Source: Tsukamurella tyrosinosolvens
GTDB taxonomy: Bacteria; Actinomycetota; Actinomycetes; Mycobacteriales; Mycobacteriaceae
Assembly: GCF_900104775.1 (NCBI RefSeq)
Contig: NZ_FNSA01000003.1
Location: forward strand, 1,178,001-1,242,000
Direction of reading: 5' to 3'
Length of the DNA stretch: 64,000 bases
The stretch's first letter is position 1; the number at the start of each line of letters is the position of its first letter. Positions 36,858 through 46,939 of this stretch are shown piece after piece. The position numbers were made by a program, and so were the translations under genes. Below the pieces are notes generated by a model. The model was not told where the DNA came from. It saw nothing but the letters and a program-made list of their open reading frames with translations, and searched no databases.

Positions 36858-38072
36858 CTACGAGATGAGCCCCACGACGGTCGCGGAGATGAACGAGACC
36901 AGGGTCGCGCCGTAGAGCAGCTTGAGGCCGAACTTGGCGATCTGGTCGCCCTGGTCGGGCGCGAGGGACTTGGCCGCGCCGGCGATGATGCCGATGGAGC
37001 TGAAGTTCGCGAAGGAGACCAGGAAGGTCTGGATGATGGCCTCGCCGCGGGCCGAGAGCACCAGCGGGCCGCCGGGGTTCTGCTCGGTGAAAGAGAGCAT
37101 CGCCACGAACTCGTTGGTCACGAGCTTGGTGGCCATCAGGCTGCCGACGGTGGTGCACTCACTCCACGGGACTCCCGTGAGCCACGCGAGCGGCGCGAAC
37201 ACGTAGCCCAGGACGTCCTGGAAGGTGGTGCCGCCGAACAACGCCGCGAAAAGGCCGTTGACGAGCGCCATCAGCGCGACGAAGCCGATCAGCATCGCGG
37301 CGACGGTGAGGGCGACCTTCGCGCCGTCGAGGATGTACTCGCCGAGCATCTCGAAGAAGGACTGCTTCTTCTGCTCGGGGGCGGCGAAGACGTCCTCCTC
37401 GGGTTCGATCTCGTAGGGGCTCAGGAGCGAGACCACGATGAAGGCGCCGAAGAGGTTGAGCACGATCGCGGCGACCACGTACTTCGGCTGGATCATCGCC
37501 ATGTACGAGCCGACGATGGACATCGACACGGTCGACATCGCCGACGCCGACAGCGTGTACAGGCGGTCCGCCGAGAGCGTCGGCAGGATCTTCTTGATCG
37601 CGATGAAGTTCTCGGACTGGCCGATGATCGCGGAGCTCACCGAGTTGAACGACTCGAGCTTGGGCATGCCCGTGATCTTCGACAGCGCCAGGCCCAGGTA
37701 CTTGATGATCAGCGGCAGCACCTTGACGAACTGCAGGATGCCGATCAGCGCCGAGATCAGGATGATCGGCGTGAGCACGTTGAGGAAGAACGGCGTACCG
37801 CCGTTCTCGTCCTTGAAGTCGACGAGACCGCCGAAGACGAACGCGGTGCCGGCGTGGGCGTAGCTCAGGAGGTGCTTGAAGCCGGCCGACAGCCCGTCGA
37901 TGACGAACTTGCCCACGGGCGTCTTGAGCATGATCAGGCCCAGCACGAACTGGATCGCGAGCATGCCCGCGATGTACGGCGCCTTCTTCTTGAGCAGGGC
38001 GACGTTCCGCGTGGGCAGGTACGCGAGGAGGAGGAAGACGACGAGTCCGAACACACCGACGATTACGTGCAC
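36858..38072 (-). CDS. Concentrative nucleoside transporter, NupC type
   Basis: 404 residues, CNT family, about 8 to 10 membrane segments. The signature SFNSVSSAIIGQSEN is present in the central region, and TNEFVAMLSF plus SFANFSSIGIIAGA form the second conserved motif. It should import nucleosides with protons or sodium across the cytoplasmic membrane. It starts at GTG 38072. No Shine-Dalgarno sequence or clear -10 element is visible. It is divergent from fdxC, with 108 bases between. Confidence 0.9.
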   Translation of the reverse strand: MHVIVGVFGLVVFLLLAYLPTRNVALLKKKAPYIAGMLAIQFVLGLIMLKTPVGKFVIDGLSAGFKHLLSYAHAGTAFVFGGLVDFKDENGGTPFFLNVLTPIILISALIGILQFVKVLPLIIKYLGLALSKITGMPKLESFNSVSSAIIGQSENFIAIKKILPTLSADRLYTLSASAMSTVSMSIVGSYMAMIQPKYVVAAIVLNLFGAFIVVSLLSPYEIEPEEDVFAAPEQKKQSFFEMLGEYILDGAKVALTVAAMLIGFVALMALVNGLFAALFGGTTFQDVLGYVFAPLAWLTGVPWSECTTVGSLMATKLVTNEFVAMLSFTEQNPGGPLVLSARGEAIIQTFLVSFANFSSIGIIAGAAKSLAPDQGDQIAKFGLKLLYGATLVSFISATVVGLIS

Positions 38073-38180
38073 TGGTGAATGAAATCACACACCGGCAGGT
38101 TAGGCGACACTTCTTTGTGACACGTTCCAACGGCGCGGAATACTGTCGGGTGGAAGCAGTCGGTGCGAAGGAGATGACAG

Positions 38181-38513
38181 GTGACGTACACCATCGCAGA
38201 GCCCTGTGTGGATGTGCTCGACAAGGCATGTATCGAGGAGTGCCCCGTCGACTGTATCTACGAGGGCAACCGGATGCTGTACATCCAGCCCGATGAGTGC
38301 GTGGACTGCGGCGCCTGCGAGCCGGTGTGCCCCGTCGAGGCCATCTTCTACGAGGACGACGTGCCGGACGAGTGGGCCGAGTACGTGACCGCGAACATCG
38401 ATTTCTTCGACGAGATCGGTTCGCCCGGCGGCGCCGCCAAGCAGGGGAAGATCGACTACGACCATCCCTTCATCAAGGCGCTCCCGCCCATGAACACCGA
38501 CACCGAGCACTGA
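38181..38513 (+). CDS. fdxC: 7Fe ferredoxin
   Basis: 110 residues. The N-terminal clusters use CVDVLDKACIEECPVDCIY and CVDCGACEPVCPVEAI, in which the first half has the CxxxxxxxC...C pattern of a [3Fe-4S] plus [4Fe-4S] ferredoxin of the FdxA/FdxC type. Acidic tail. It is an electron carrier in the cytoplasm. GTG 38181 follows GAAGGAG (38167-38173). The next gene dapC starts one base after its stop, as in Rv1177-Rv1178. Confidence 0.95.
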   Translation: MTYTIAEPCVDVLDKACIEECPVDCIYEGNRMLYIQPDECVDCGACEPVCPVEAIFYEDDVPDEWAEYVTANIDFFDEIGSPGGAAKQGKIDYDHPFIKALPPMNTDTEH

Positions 38514-38514
38514 C

Positions 38515-39615
38515 GTGCCGCGCGTGCCCGTGGCGTCCGGCCTGCCGGACTTCCCGTGGGACACCCTGGCGGGCGCGAAGGCGAAGGCCGCGGCGCACGT
38601 CGGCGGCATCGTCGACCTCTCGGTGGGCACACCGGTCGACCCGGTCGCCGAGCCCATCCGCCGCGCCCTCTACGAGGGCTCCGCGTTCCCCGGCTACCCG
38701 GCGACGATCGGCACCCTCGCGCTCCGCGAGGCCGCTGCGGAGGCGCTGAGCCGCCGTTACGGCACCGTCGCGCTGCCGGAGGATGCGATCCTGCCCGTGA
38801 TCGGGACCAAGGAGGCGATCGCGCAGCTGCCGTCCACCCTGGGCCTCGGCGCGGGCGACACGGTCGTCATCCCCGAGGTCGCGTACCCGACGTACGAGGT
38901 GGGCGCGCTGCTCGCCGGCGCCCGGCCGGTGCGGGCCGACGGCACCGCGCAGCTCGGCCCGGAGCGGCCGGCGCTGGTGTTCGTGAACTCGCCGTCGAAC
39001 CCGACCGGCAAGGTGCTCGGCGTCGACCACCTCCGCAAGGTGGTGCAGTGGGCGCGCGAGCGCGGCGCGATCGTCGCCTCCGACGAGTGCTACCTGGGCC
39101 TGGCCTGGGAGGCCGAGCCGGTCTCGGTGCTCGATCCCCGCGTCTGCGACGGCGACACCACGGGGCTGATCGCGATCCACTCGCTGTCGAAGACCTCGAA
39201 CCTCGCGTCCTACCGCGCCGGCTTCTTCGCGGGCGACCCGAAGCTCATCGCCGAGCTGGCCGCGGTCCGCAAGCACGCCGGTGCCATCGTTCCGTTCCCG
39301 GTGCAGGCCGCCATGACCTACGCCCTCTCGGTCGACGAGCACGAGGCGGAGCAGCGCGCCCGCTACGCCGCACGCCGCGCGGTGCTGCTGCAGGCCGTCC
39401 GGGGCGCGGGCTTCACCGTGGACCACTCGGAGGCCGGGCTGTACCTGTGGTCGACGCGCGGCGAGCCCTGCCGCGACACCGTCGACTGGTTGGCCGAGCG
39501 CGGCATCCTCGCCGCGCCGGGCGAGTTCTACGGCCCGCAGGGCGCCCAGCACGTGCGCATCGCGATGACCGCGACGGACGAGCGGATCGCCGCCGCCGCC
39601 CAGCGCCTGGCCTGA
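38515..39615 (+). CDS. dapC: Succinyldiaminopimelate transaminase
   Basis: 366 residues, PLP-dependent fold type I aminotransferase in the lysine/diaminopimelate pathway. The PLP-binding lysine is in SLSKTSNLASYRAGF, the Asp that holds the pyridine nitrogen in ASDECYLGLAW, and NSPSNPTGKVL is the conserved Asn-Pro segment. It follows fdxC directly, as the Rv1178 aminotransferase does in M. tuberculosis, and dapD and dapE lie 17 kb downstream. The substrate assignment is by synteny and family. Confidence 0.9.
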   Translation: MPRVPVASGLPDFPWDTLAGAKAKAAAHVGGIVDLSVGTPVDPVAEPIRRALYEGSAFPGYPATIGTLALREAAAEALSRRYGTVALPEDAILPVIGTKEAIAQLPSTLGLGAGDTVVIPEVAYPTYEVGALLAGARPVRADGTAQLGPERPALVFVNSPSNPTGKVLGVDHLRKVVQWARERGAIVASDECYLGLAWEAEPVSVLDPRVCDGDTTGLIAIHSLSKTSNLASYRAGFFAGDPKLIAELAAVRKHAGAIVPFPVQAAMTYALSVDEHEAEQRARYAARRAVLLQAVRGAGFTVDHSEAGLYLWSTRGEPCRDTVDWLAERGILAAPGEFYGPQGAQHVRIAMTATDERIAAAAQRLA

Positions 39616-40511
39616 TGGCGATCTCCGGCGTCTCGGCCGCGTGGCGGCCCGAGCTCGCCGGCCTGTTGCTCGACGGTGCGCGGTCGGGCTCCGTCGCCTT
39701 CACCGAGGTCGTGGCGGAGAACGTGGATCCCGCCGACCCGCCCGCCGAGCTCGCGGAACTGGCGCACCTGGGCGTCACGGTGGTGCCGCACGGCGTGACG
39801 CTGGGCATCGCGGGCGCCGACCTCCCGGACGCGGGGCGGCTGCAGCGGCTCGCGGACCTCGCCGTCGCGCTGAACGCGCCGCTGGTCAGCGAGCACGTCG
39901 CCTTCGTGCGGGCGGGCACGGTCGGGCTGGACGACGATGCGGCGGGTGCCGATCACGGGCCCCACGACGACGTCCTCGAGGCCGGGCACCTGATGCCGGC
40001 CCCGCGCACCGCGGAGGCGCTCGACGTGCTCGTGGAGAACGTGCGCGTCGCGCAGGCGGCGCTGCCCGTCCCGCTCGCCCTGGAGAACATCGCGGCCCTG
40101 TTCGCGTGGCCCGAGGACCACTACGACGAGCCCGCCTACATGCGGGAGCTCGTCGACCGGACCGGGGTGCGCCTCGTGCTCGACCTGGCCAACGTCCACG
40201 CCTCGTGCACCGCGCGCGGCGCCGACGCCGCCGATGAATTGCGTCGCTACCCGCTGGACGCGGTCGCGTACGTGCACATCGCGGGCGGCAGGTACGACGG
40301 CGGCCTCTACCTCGACACCCACGCCGACCCGATATGTCCGGAAGTTCTGGATCTCCTCGCCGTCTGGCGGGATTCACAGCGTTCTCTTGGGGGCGTCTCC
40401 GCAGGTGGGGGCGCCTTGCCCGGAGTGTTGCTGGAACGTGACGAGTCCGTGATCGAATCCGCCGTCCGGCACGAGATGCTGTGCCTACGAGAGGTTCTCG
40501 GGATCGACTGA
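39615..40511 (+). CDS. DUF692-family multinuclear iron enzyme (MNIO), peptide-modifying
   Basis: 298 residues, TIM-barrel DUF692 family, to which MbnB, TglH and ChrH belong. These enzymes use two or three iron ions and O2 to modify Cys or Asn residues of small peptides. The metal-ligand segments are all visible: EVVAENVD near 31, SEHVAF near 93, LENIAAL near 155, DLANVHAS near 189, VHIAGG near 220, DTHADP near 233 and LLERDES near 272. ATG 39615 shares a base with the dapC stop, so it is coupled to fdxC-dapC. The two genes that follow are the likely substrate peptide and a partner protein. The modification itself is unknown. Confidence 0.9.
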   Translation: MAISGVSAAWRPELAGLLLDGARSGSVAFTEVVAENVDPADPPAELAELAHLGVTVVPHGVTLGIAGADLPDAGRLQRLADLAVALNAPLVSEHVAFVRAGTVGLDDDAAGADHGPHDDVLEAGHLMPAPRTAEALDVLVENVRVAQAALPVPLALENIAALFAWPEDHYDEPAYMRELVDRTGVRLVLDLANVHASCTARGADAADELRRYPLDAVAYVHIAGGRYDGGLYLDTHADPICPEVLDLLAVWRDSQRSLGGVSAGGGALPGVLLERDESVIESAVRHEMLCLREVLGID

Positions 40512-40529
40512 ACGACGAGGAGGTGCGGG

Positions 40530-40799
40530 ATGGAGATCGTAGTGGCAGTCTTCGTGATCTTCGCAGTGATCGCCGTGTGCGTGTCCATCGCGGGCGGTCA
40601 GAGTGGCAGGCGGCGCCGCGGGCGCGGCGGTGCGTCGGGCGACGGCGGCGGTTCGGCCTGGTTCTTCGGCGGTTCCGACGGCGGCTCGCACCACTCGGGC
40701 CACGACTCCGGGTCCAACTGCAGCGCGAGCAGCTGCGGGGGCTCCAGCAGCTGCGGATCCAGCTCGTCGAGCAGTTCGAGCAGCTGTGGTTCCTCCTGA
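40530..40799 (+). CDS. Membrane-anchored Ser/Cys-rich peptide, probable MNIO substrate
   Basis: 89 residues. Residues 3 to 22 form one hydrophobic helix, then an Arg-rich stretch (27-32), a Gly/Ser/His linker and a tail with Cys at 64, 69, 75 and 86 in a Ser/Gly background (CSASSCGGSSSCGSS near 64-78). Cys-rich tails of this sort are typical substrates of DUF692 enzymes. GAGGAGG at 40514-40520 precedes ATG 40530, 18 bases after the DUF692 stop. The tail's nine-Ser run uses TCC, AGC, TCG and AGT codons, so it is held at the protein level. It overlaps the next gene by 14 bases. Confidence 0.85.
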   Translation: MEIVVAVFVIFAVIAVCVSIAGGQSGRRRRGRGGASGDGGGSAWFFGGSDGGSHHSGHDSGSNCSASSCGGSSSCGSSSSSSSSSCGSS

Positions 40800-41193
40800 G
40801 GCCCGCGACCGGTTGCGCCACCGCCAGGCGGCGGTGCTCACCGATCTCCTCGCCGGCCGGGTCCCGTCCGGCTTCGACCCCGCCGGCGCGGAACTGACCG
40901 GCCGGGTCCTCGCGGTGAAGCGGGCGGGCTCCGCGGCGCGGGCGTTCCCGGCGCTGCGGGCTCTGCCGGGCTGGCCGGGCGGCTTCGTCGCCTACGCGGC
41001 GGCGCACCCGAAGGCGGATTGCTCCGCGCACGACGCCCGTGCCTACATCGGCTGGCTCCGCGACCACGGCACCGCCGCCGAGCGCGCCTGGGTCGCCGTG
41101 GAGGCGGTGCGCAGCGGGGCACGGCGGTGGGCCGTCGCGCACGGCCGGCCCGTCGTTCGCGTGGGGTCCCGCGTGTACGGCGCCCCGCGCTGA
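40786..41193 (+). CDS. MNIO partner-like protein (SCO6045-C-terminal-like)
   Basis: 135 residues from GTG 40786, which lies inside the end of the substrate gene in another frame. The sequence LLAGRVPSGFDPAGAELTGR then VLAVKRAGSAARAFPAL resembles, from memory, the C-terminal domain attached to DUF692 proteins in Streptomyces such as SCO6045. It continues with GFVAYAAAHP. Partner proteins such as MbnC or TglI bind the leader peptide and present it to the MNIO enzyme. Here the partner is a separate protein. Start choice is supported by the coupled overlap. The family match is from memory and would need an HMM search. Confidence 0.72.
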   Translation: MVPPEARDRLRHRQAAVLTDLLAGRVPSGFDPAGAELTGRVLAVKRAGSAARAFPALRALPGWPGGFVAYAAAHPKADCSAHDARAYIGWLRDHGTAAERAWVAVEAVRSGARRWAVAHGRPVVRVGSRVYGAPR

Positions 41194-41201
41194 GCCGGGG
41201 C

Positions 41202-41234
41202 GCCGGGCGCGGCGCACGTGCTGCGCAGCCCGGC
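41202..41234. terminator. Bidirectional terminator between the MNIO cassette and pcaF
   Basis: GCCGGG (41202-41207) pairs with CCCGGC (41229-41234), and GCGCA (41212-41216) with TGCGC (41222-41226) inside it. It lies between two converging genes. No clear U-tract is present. Confidence 0.55.
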
Positions 41235-41236
41235 CC

Positions 41237-42430
41237 TCAGGACACGCGCTCGAACACCGCCGCGATGCCCTGCCCGCCGCCGATGCACATCGTCTCGAGC
41301 AGGTAGCGGCCCTCGCGCCGGCGGAGCTCGTGCAGTCCGGTGGCGAGGATCCGCGCGCCGGTGGCCCCGACCGGATGCCCGAGGGAGATGCCGGAGCCGT
41401 TGGGGTTCAGGCGCGGGTCCTCGGGGGAGAGGCCCCACTCGGCGAGCACCGCGAGCACCTGGGCGGCGAAGGCCTCGTTGAGCTCGATCACGTCGAGATC
41501 GGCGAGGCCGATGCCGGCGCGCGACAGCGCCGCCGCGGTCGCGGGCACGGGACCGATCCCCATCCGCTCCGGCGCGACGCCGGTGATGGACCAGGACACG
41601 AGCCGCGCCATCGGCGTCAGGCCGTGGGCGCGGGCGGCCTCGGCGCTCGCGACGATCGCCGCCGCCGCGCCGTCGTTCTGGCCGCTGGCGTTGCCCGCCG
41701 TCACCGTGGCGTCGGGGTCCACCGCGGAGCGGAGGGCGGTGAGGGTCGCGAGCTTGGCCCGGTCGACGTTCGGCCGCGGATGCTCGTCGGTGTCGACAGT
41801 GCCGGAATCCGTGGGCACGGGAACGATCTCGTCGGCGAACCGTCCCGCCCGCTGCGCCGCGACGGCCTTGCCGTGGGAGGCGAAGGCGAGGTCGTCCTGG
41901 GCGGCGCGGGGGATCGCGTACTCGGCGCGGAGGTTCTCCGCGGTCTCGACCATCCCGCCCGGCACCGGGTGGAGGCGTCCGCCCGCGGTGACGCGGGCCC
42001 GGGCCAGCCGGTCGACCGGATCGGCGGGGGAGTCCTCCTCCCAGCGGAGCCGACGGTCGTAGAACTCGGTGCGGCTCATGGACTCCGCGCCGCCCGCGAC
42101 GACGATGTCCGCGCCGCCCGACGCGATCTGCCCCGCGGCGGCGAGGACCGCCTGCAGGCCGGAGCCGCAGCGGCGGTCCACCTGGTACCCCGGGACGGCG
42201 ATGCCGAGCCCGGCGTCGAGGGCGGCGATCCGGCCGAGGGCCGGGGCCTCTCCGTTCGGGCCCGCTTGGCCGAGGACGACGTCGTCGATCGCGGCGGGGT
42301 CGATGCCCGTGCGGTCGACGAGCGCGCGGATCACGGTGGCGGCGAGGGTCTCGGGCGGCACGTCCCGCAGCGCGCCGGTGAACCGGCCGACCGGGGTGCG
42401 CAGGGGCTCGCAGATCACGATGTCGGGCAT
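41237..42430 (-). CDS. pcaF: 3-oxoadipyl-CoA thiolase
   Basis: 397 residues. Thiolase motifs: active-site Cys in DRRCGSGLQAV (near residue 90), NEAFAAQVLAV, GHPVGATGARI with the catalytic His, and the second Cys in TMCIGGGQG. It cleaves 3-oxoadipyl-CoA to acetyl-CoA and succinyl-CoA, the last step of the beta-ketoadipate pathway. It is last in the minus-strand cat-pca operon, 37 bases from pcaD. An acetyl-CoA acetyltransferase of the general type is the alternative; the context decides for PcaF. Confidence 0.9.
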   Translation of the reverse strand: MPDIVICEPLRTPVGRFTGALRDVPPETLAATVIRALVDRTGIDPAAIDDVVLGQAGPNGEAPALGRIAALDAGLGIAVPGYQVDRRCGSGLQAVLAAAGQIASGGADIVVAGGAESMSRTEFYDRRLRWEEDSPADPVDRLARARVTAGGRLHPVPGGMVETAENLRAEYAIPRAAQDDLAFASHGKAVAAQRAGRFADEIVPVPTDSGTVDTDEHPRPNVDRAKLATLTALRSAVDPDATVTAGNASGQNDGAAAAIVASAEAARAHGLTPMARLVSWSITGVAPERMGIGPVPATAAALSRAGIGLADLDVIELNEAFAAQVLAVLAEWGLSPEDPRLNPNGSGISLGHPVGATGARILATGLHELRRREGRYLLETMCIGGGQGIAAVFERVS

Positions 42431-42467
42431 AGGGGTCCTCTCGTCGGACGGAGTCCGGATGGGGAGT

Positions 42468-43271
42468 TCAGGGGCGGAGCAGGGCCAGCAGCGCTCGGTC
42501 GAACGCCGCGGGGGTCTCGAGCGACGGGGTGTGGCCCGCGGCGGGGAGCACGTGCAGGTCGTCGGTGCCGAGACTCGCGGCCAGCGCCGCACCGAGCGTC
42601 CCGGCGTCGAAGACGTCCTCGGCGCCGACCACGACCCGTGCGGCGCCGCCGAATCCGGCGGCCACCGCGGTGAGGTCGCGCCGCTCGGCGCGCCCGCGGA
42701 GGGCGGCGGCCGCCCCGGTGGGCGGCGCGGCGGCGATCATCGCGCGCGCGAGCTCGCACACCGCCGGCCGCGTCGCGACCGTCGTCGGCCCGAGCACGGC
42801 CGGGAGGAACTCCTCGCCGTACCGGGCGGTACCCTCGGCCTCCAGCCGGTCGGCGAGGGCGCGCCGCGCGGCGCGGACCTGCGGGGTGTCGAGGCCGGCG
42901 AAGGTGTCGCTGAGCAGGAGCCGCTCGAGCCGCGGTCCGCATCGGTCCGCCAGTTCGAGCGCCACCTGGCCGCCCATCGAGTAGCCGACGACGGCGAAGC
43001 GCTCGGCCCCGACCGCGTCGAGCACGTCGAGCGCCGCCTCCGCGTGGTGATGCAGGGGGATCTCGCCGCCGGGTGGCGCGGGTGCGGTGTCGCCGAAGCC
43101 GAGGAGGTCGATCGCGACGCCCCGGTGCCCGGCGTCCGCCAGGGCGGCCAACTGTGGTGCCCACATGGCGCGGGAGAACAGGAAACCGTGGAGCAGCAGC
43201 ACCGTCGGGCCGTCGCCGGCCGTGGTGACGCCGACGGGGCCGTGCCGGGTCGCGACGATCCGGTCAGGCAT
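42468..43271 (-). CDS. pcaD: 3-oxoadipate enol-lactonase (alpha/beta hydrolase)
   Basis: 267 residues. The nucleophile elbow is GYSMGGQ, the oxyanion segment LLHGFLF, and the catalytic His is in AAGHTPSLETP. The Asp candidate is in GAEDVFD. The family plus position between pcaJ and pcaF support hydrolysis of 3-oxoadipate enol-lactone. The fused carboxymuconolactone decarboxylase found in some actinobacterial PcaL proteins is absent, as expected for the catechol branch. ATG 43271 overlaps the pcaJ stop by eight bases. Confidence 0.85.
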   Translation of the reverse strand: MPDRIVATRHGPVGVTTAGDGPTVLLLHGFLFSRAMWAPQLAALADAGHRGVAIDLLGFGDTAPAPPGGEIPLHHHAEAALDVLDAVGAERFAVVGYSMGGQVALELADRCGPRLERLLLSDTFAGLDTPQVRAARRALADRLEAEGTARYGEEFLPAVLGPTTVATRPAVCELARAMIAAAPPTGAAAALRGRAERRDLTAVAAGFGGAARVVVGAEDVFDAGTLGAALAASLGTDDLHVLPAAGHTPSLETPAAFDRALLALLRP

Positions 43272-43938
43272 CGCGCAGCCGGGCGAGGAGGGCGTCGGCG
43301 GTGGTGCCGAAGACCTCGGTGATCACGGCGCCGTCGGGCCCGCACTCGATGATCGCGTCCGGGCTGTACACCCGGTTCACGCAGCCGAGGCCGGTGAGTG
43401 GATACGTGCAGCCGGGCACCAGCTTCGGCGTCCCGTCCTTCGCGAACAGCGTCATCATCACCAGCACGTGCCGGGCGCCGGTGGCGAGGTCCATCGCGCC
43501 GCCGACCGCCGGGATCGCGCCGGGTGCGCCGGTGTGCCAGTTGGCGAGGTCGCCGCGGTACGAGACTTGGAAGGCACCGAGCACGGCGTAGTCCAGGTGC
43601 CCGCCGCGCATCATCGCGAAGGAGTCGGCGTGGTGGAAGTACGACGCCCCGGGCAGTTCCGTCACCGGGACCTTGCCGGCGTTGGTGAGGTCGAGGTCGA
43701 TGTCGTCGCCCACGGCGGCCGGGCCCATGCCGAGCATGCCGTTCTCGGTGTGCAGCACCACGCCGCTCGCCGGGTCGAGATGATCGGCGACGGTGGTCGG
43801 CTGCCCGATGCCCAGGTTCACGAACGAGCCGGGCGGGATGTCGGCCGCGACGCGCGCGGCGAGTTCCGCCTTCGTCAGCGGGGTGGCGTGCTCGACGAGG
43901 TCGGGGGAGACCGTCGGGGCGGCGAGCGCGGCGGTCAT
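43264..43938 (-). CDS. pcaJ: 3-oxoadipate CoA-transferase, beta subunit
   Basis: 224 residues, CoA-transferase family 1 subunit B. VNLGIGQPTTVADHL and the catalytic Glu in HTENGMLGMGP are conserved, as are MRGGHLDYAVLGAFQVS and the segment GTPKLVPGCTYPLTGL. Together with PcaI it moves CoA from succinyl-CoA to 3-oxoadipate. It is coupled to pcaI by a four-base overlap. Confidence 0.93.
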   Translation of the reverse strand: MTAALAAPTVSPDLVEHATPLTKAELAARVAADIPPGSFVNLGIGQPTTVADHLDPASGVVLHTENGMLGMGPAAVGDDIDLDLTNAGKVPVTELPGASYFHHADSFAMMRGGHLDYAVLGAFQVSYRGDLANWHTGAPGAIPAVGGAMDLATGARHVLVMMTLFAKDGTPKLVPGCTYPLTGLGCVNRVYSPDAIIECGPDGAVITEVFGTTADALLARLRDA

Positions 43939-44627
43939 CGCGCACCCGCCACGGCCAGGTGCCGGGTGGGCACGGCGACGATCCGGTCGGGGTAGATCCC
44001 CGGTGTCACAACGGTCTCGGGATCGAGGGAACCCGTGGGCACCACCTCGTCGACCTGGACCGCGACCAGCTCGGCGGCGGTCGCCATGACGGGCCCGAAG
44101 TTCCGGGCGGTCTTGCGGTACACGAGGTTCCCGGCGTGGTCGGCGCGGTGCGCGGCGATCAGTGCGAGGTCCGCGTGGATCGGCAGCTCCAGCACGTAGG
44201 TGCGTCCGTCCAGCTCGCGCACCTCCTTGCCCTCGGCGAGCGGCGTCCCCACCGAGGTGGGGCAGTAGAAGCCGCCGATCCCCGCGCCCGCGGCGCGGAT
44301 CCGCTCGGCCAGCGTGCCCTGCGGCACCACCTCCAGTTCGATGCGGCCGTCCGCGTACAGCCCGTCGAACACCCAGGAGTCGGACTGGCGTGGGAAGGAG
44401 CAGATCACCTTCCGCACTCGGCCGGCGGCGAGCAGCGCGGCGAGCCCGTGATCGCCGTTGCCGGCGTTGTTGCTGACCACGGTGAGATCGGTCGCGCCGG
44501 AGTCGATGAGCGCCTCGATCAGGTCGAAGGGCATACCCGCGAGACCGAAGCCGCCCACGAGGACGGTGGCGCCGTCGGTCACGCCGGCGACGGCCTCGGC
44601 GGGCGTGCCGACGATCCGGGCGGTCAC
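43935..44627 (-). CDS. pcaI: 3-oxoadipate CoA-transferase, alpha subunit
   Basis: 230 residues, CoA-transferase family 1 subunit A, partner of PcaJ. The glycine loop GGFGLAGMPFDLIEALIDSG and the conserved VSNNAGNGDHGLAALL are clear. Start GTG 44627 overlaps the catC stop (GTGA). With PcaJ it makes the CoA ester that PcaF cleaves. Confidence 0.93.
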   Translation of the reverse strand: MTARIVGTPAEAVAGVTDGATVLVGGFGLAGMPFDLIEALIDSGATDLTVVSNNAGNGDHGLAALLAAGRVRKVICSFPRQSDSWVFDGLYADGRIELEVVPQGTLAERIRAAGAGIGGFYCPTSVGTPLAEGKEVRELDGRTYVLELPIHADLALIAAHRADHAGNLVYRKTARNFGPVMATAAELVAVQVDEVVPTGSLDPETVVTPGIYPDRIVAVPTRHLAVAGAR

Positions 44628-44919
44628 GGCGCACCCCCGACCGTGATGTCCGACGGGTGCGCGGCGAGCGGCGTGACCTCGACGGTCATCCACTTGAACA
44701 GCGGAAGGCCCCAGAGGATCTCGTGCAGCCGCTCGTTGTCCGCGACGTCGAAGACGGAGATGTTGGAGTACTGGCCGACGATGCGCCAGATGTGCACCCA
44801 CTCGCCGCCGCGCTGCAGCTCCTGGCTGTAGGCCTTCTCGGTCGCGATGGTCTCGGCGCGCACCGCCGGGTCCACGTCGTCGGGGATGGCGACGTCCATG
44901 CGCACCGCGTACAGCGCCA

Positions 44920-44920
<1 letters not shown>
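44624..44920 (-). CDS. catC: Muconolactone delta-isomerase
   Basis: 98 residues, the usual size of CatC (about 92 to 98). Core residues match the family: WVHIWRIVGQYSNISVFDV, DNERLHEILWGLPLFKWM and LAAHPSDI. It turns muconolactone into 3-oxoadipate enol-lactone. The ATG at 44920 sits on the last base of the catA stop codon, so translation is coupled. Confidence 0.95.

Positions 44921-46935
<2,015 letters not shown>

Positions 46936-46939
<4 letters not shown>

Noticed and set aside
40750-40799. Poly-Ser tail as simple repeat slippage
   Set aside because: Codons of both Ser families alternate irregularly, which slippage does not produce.
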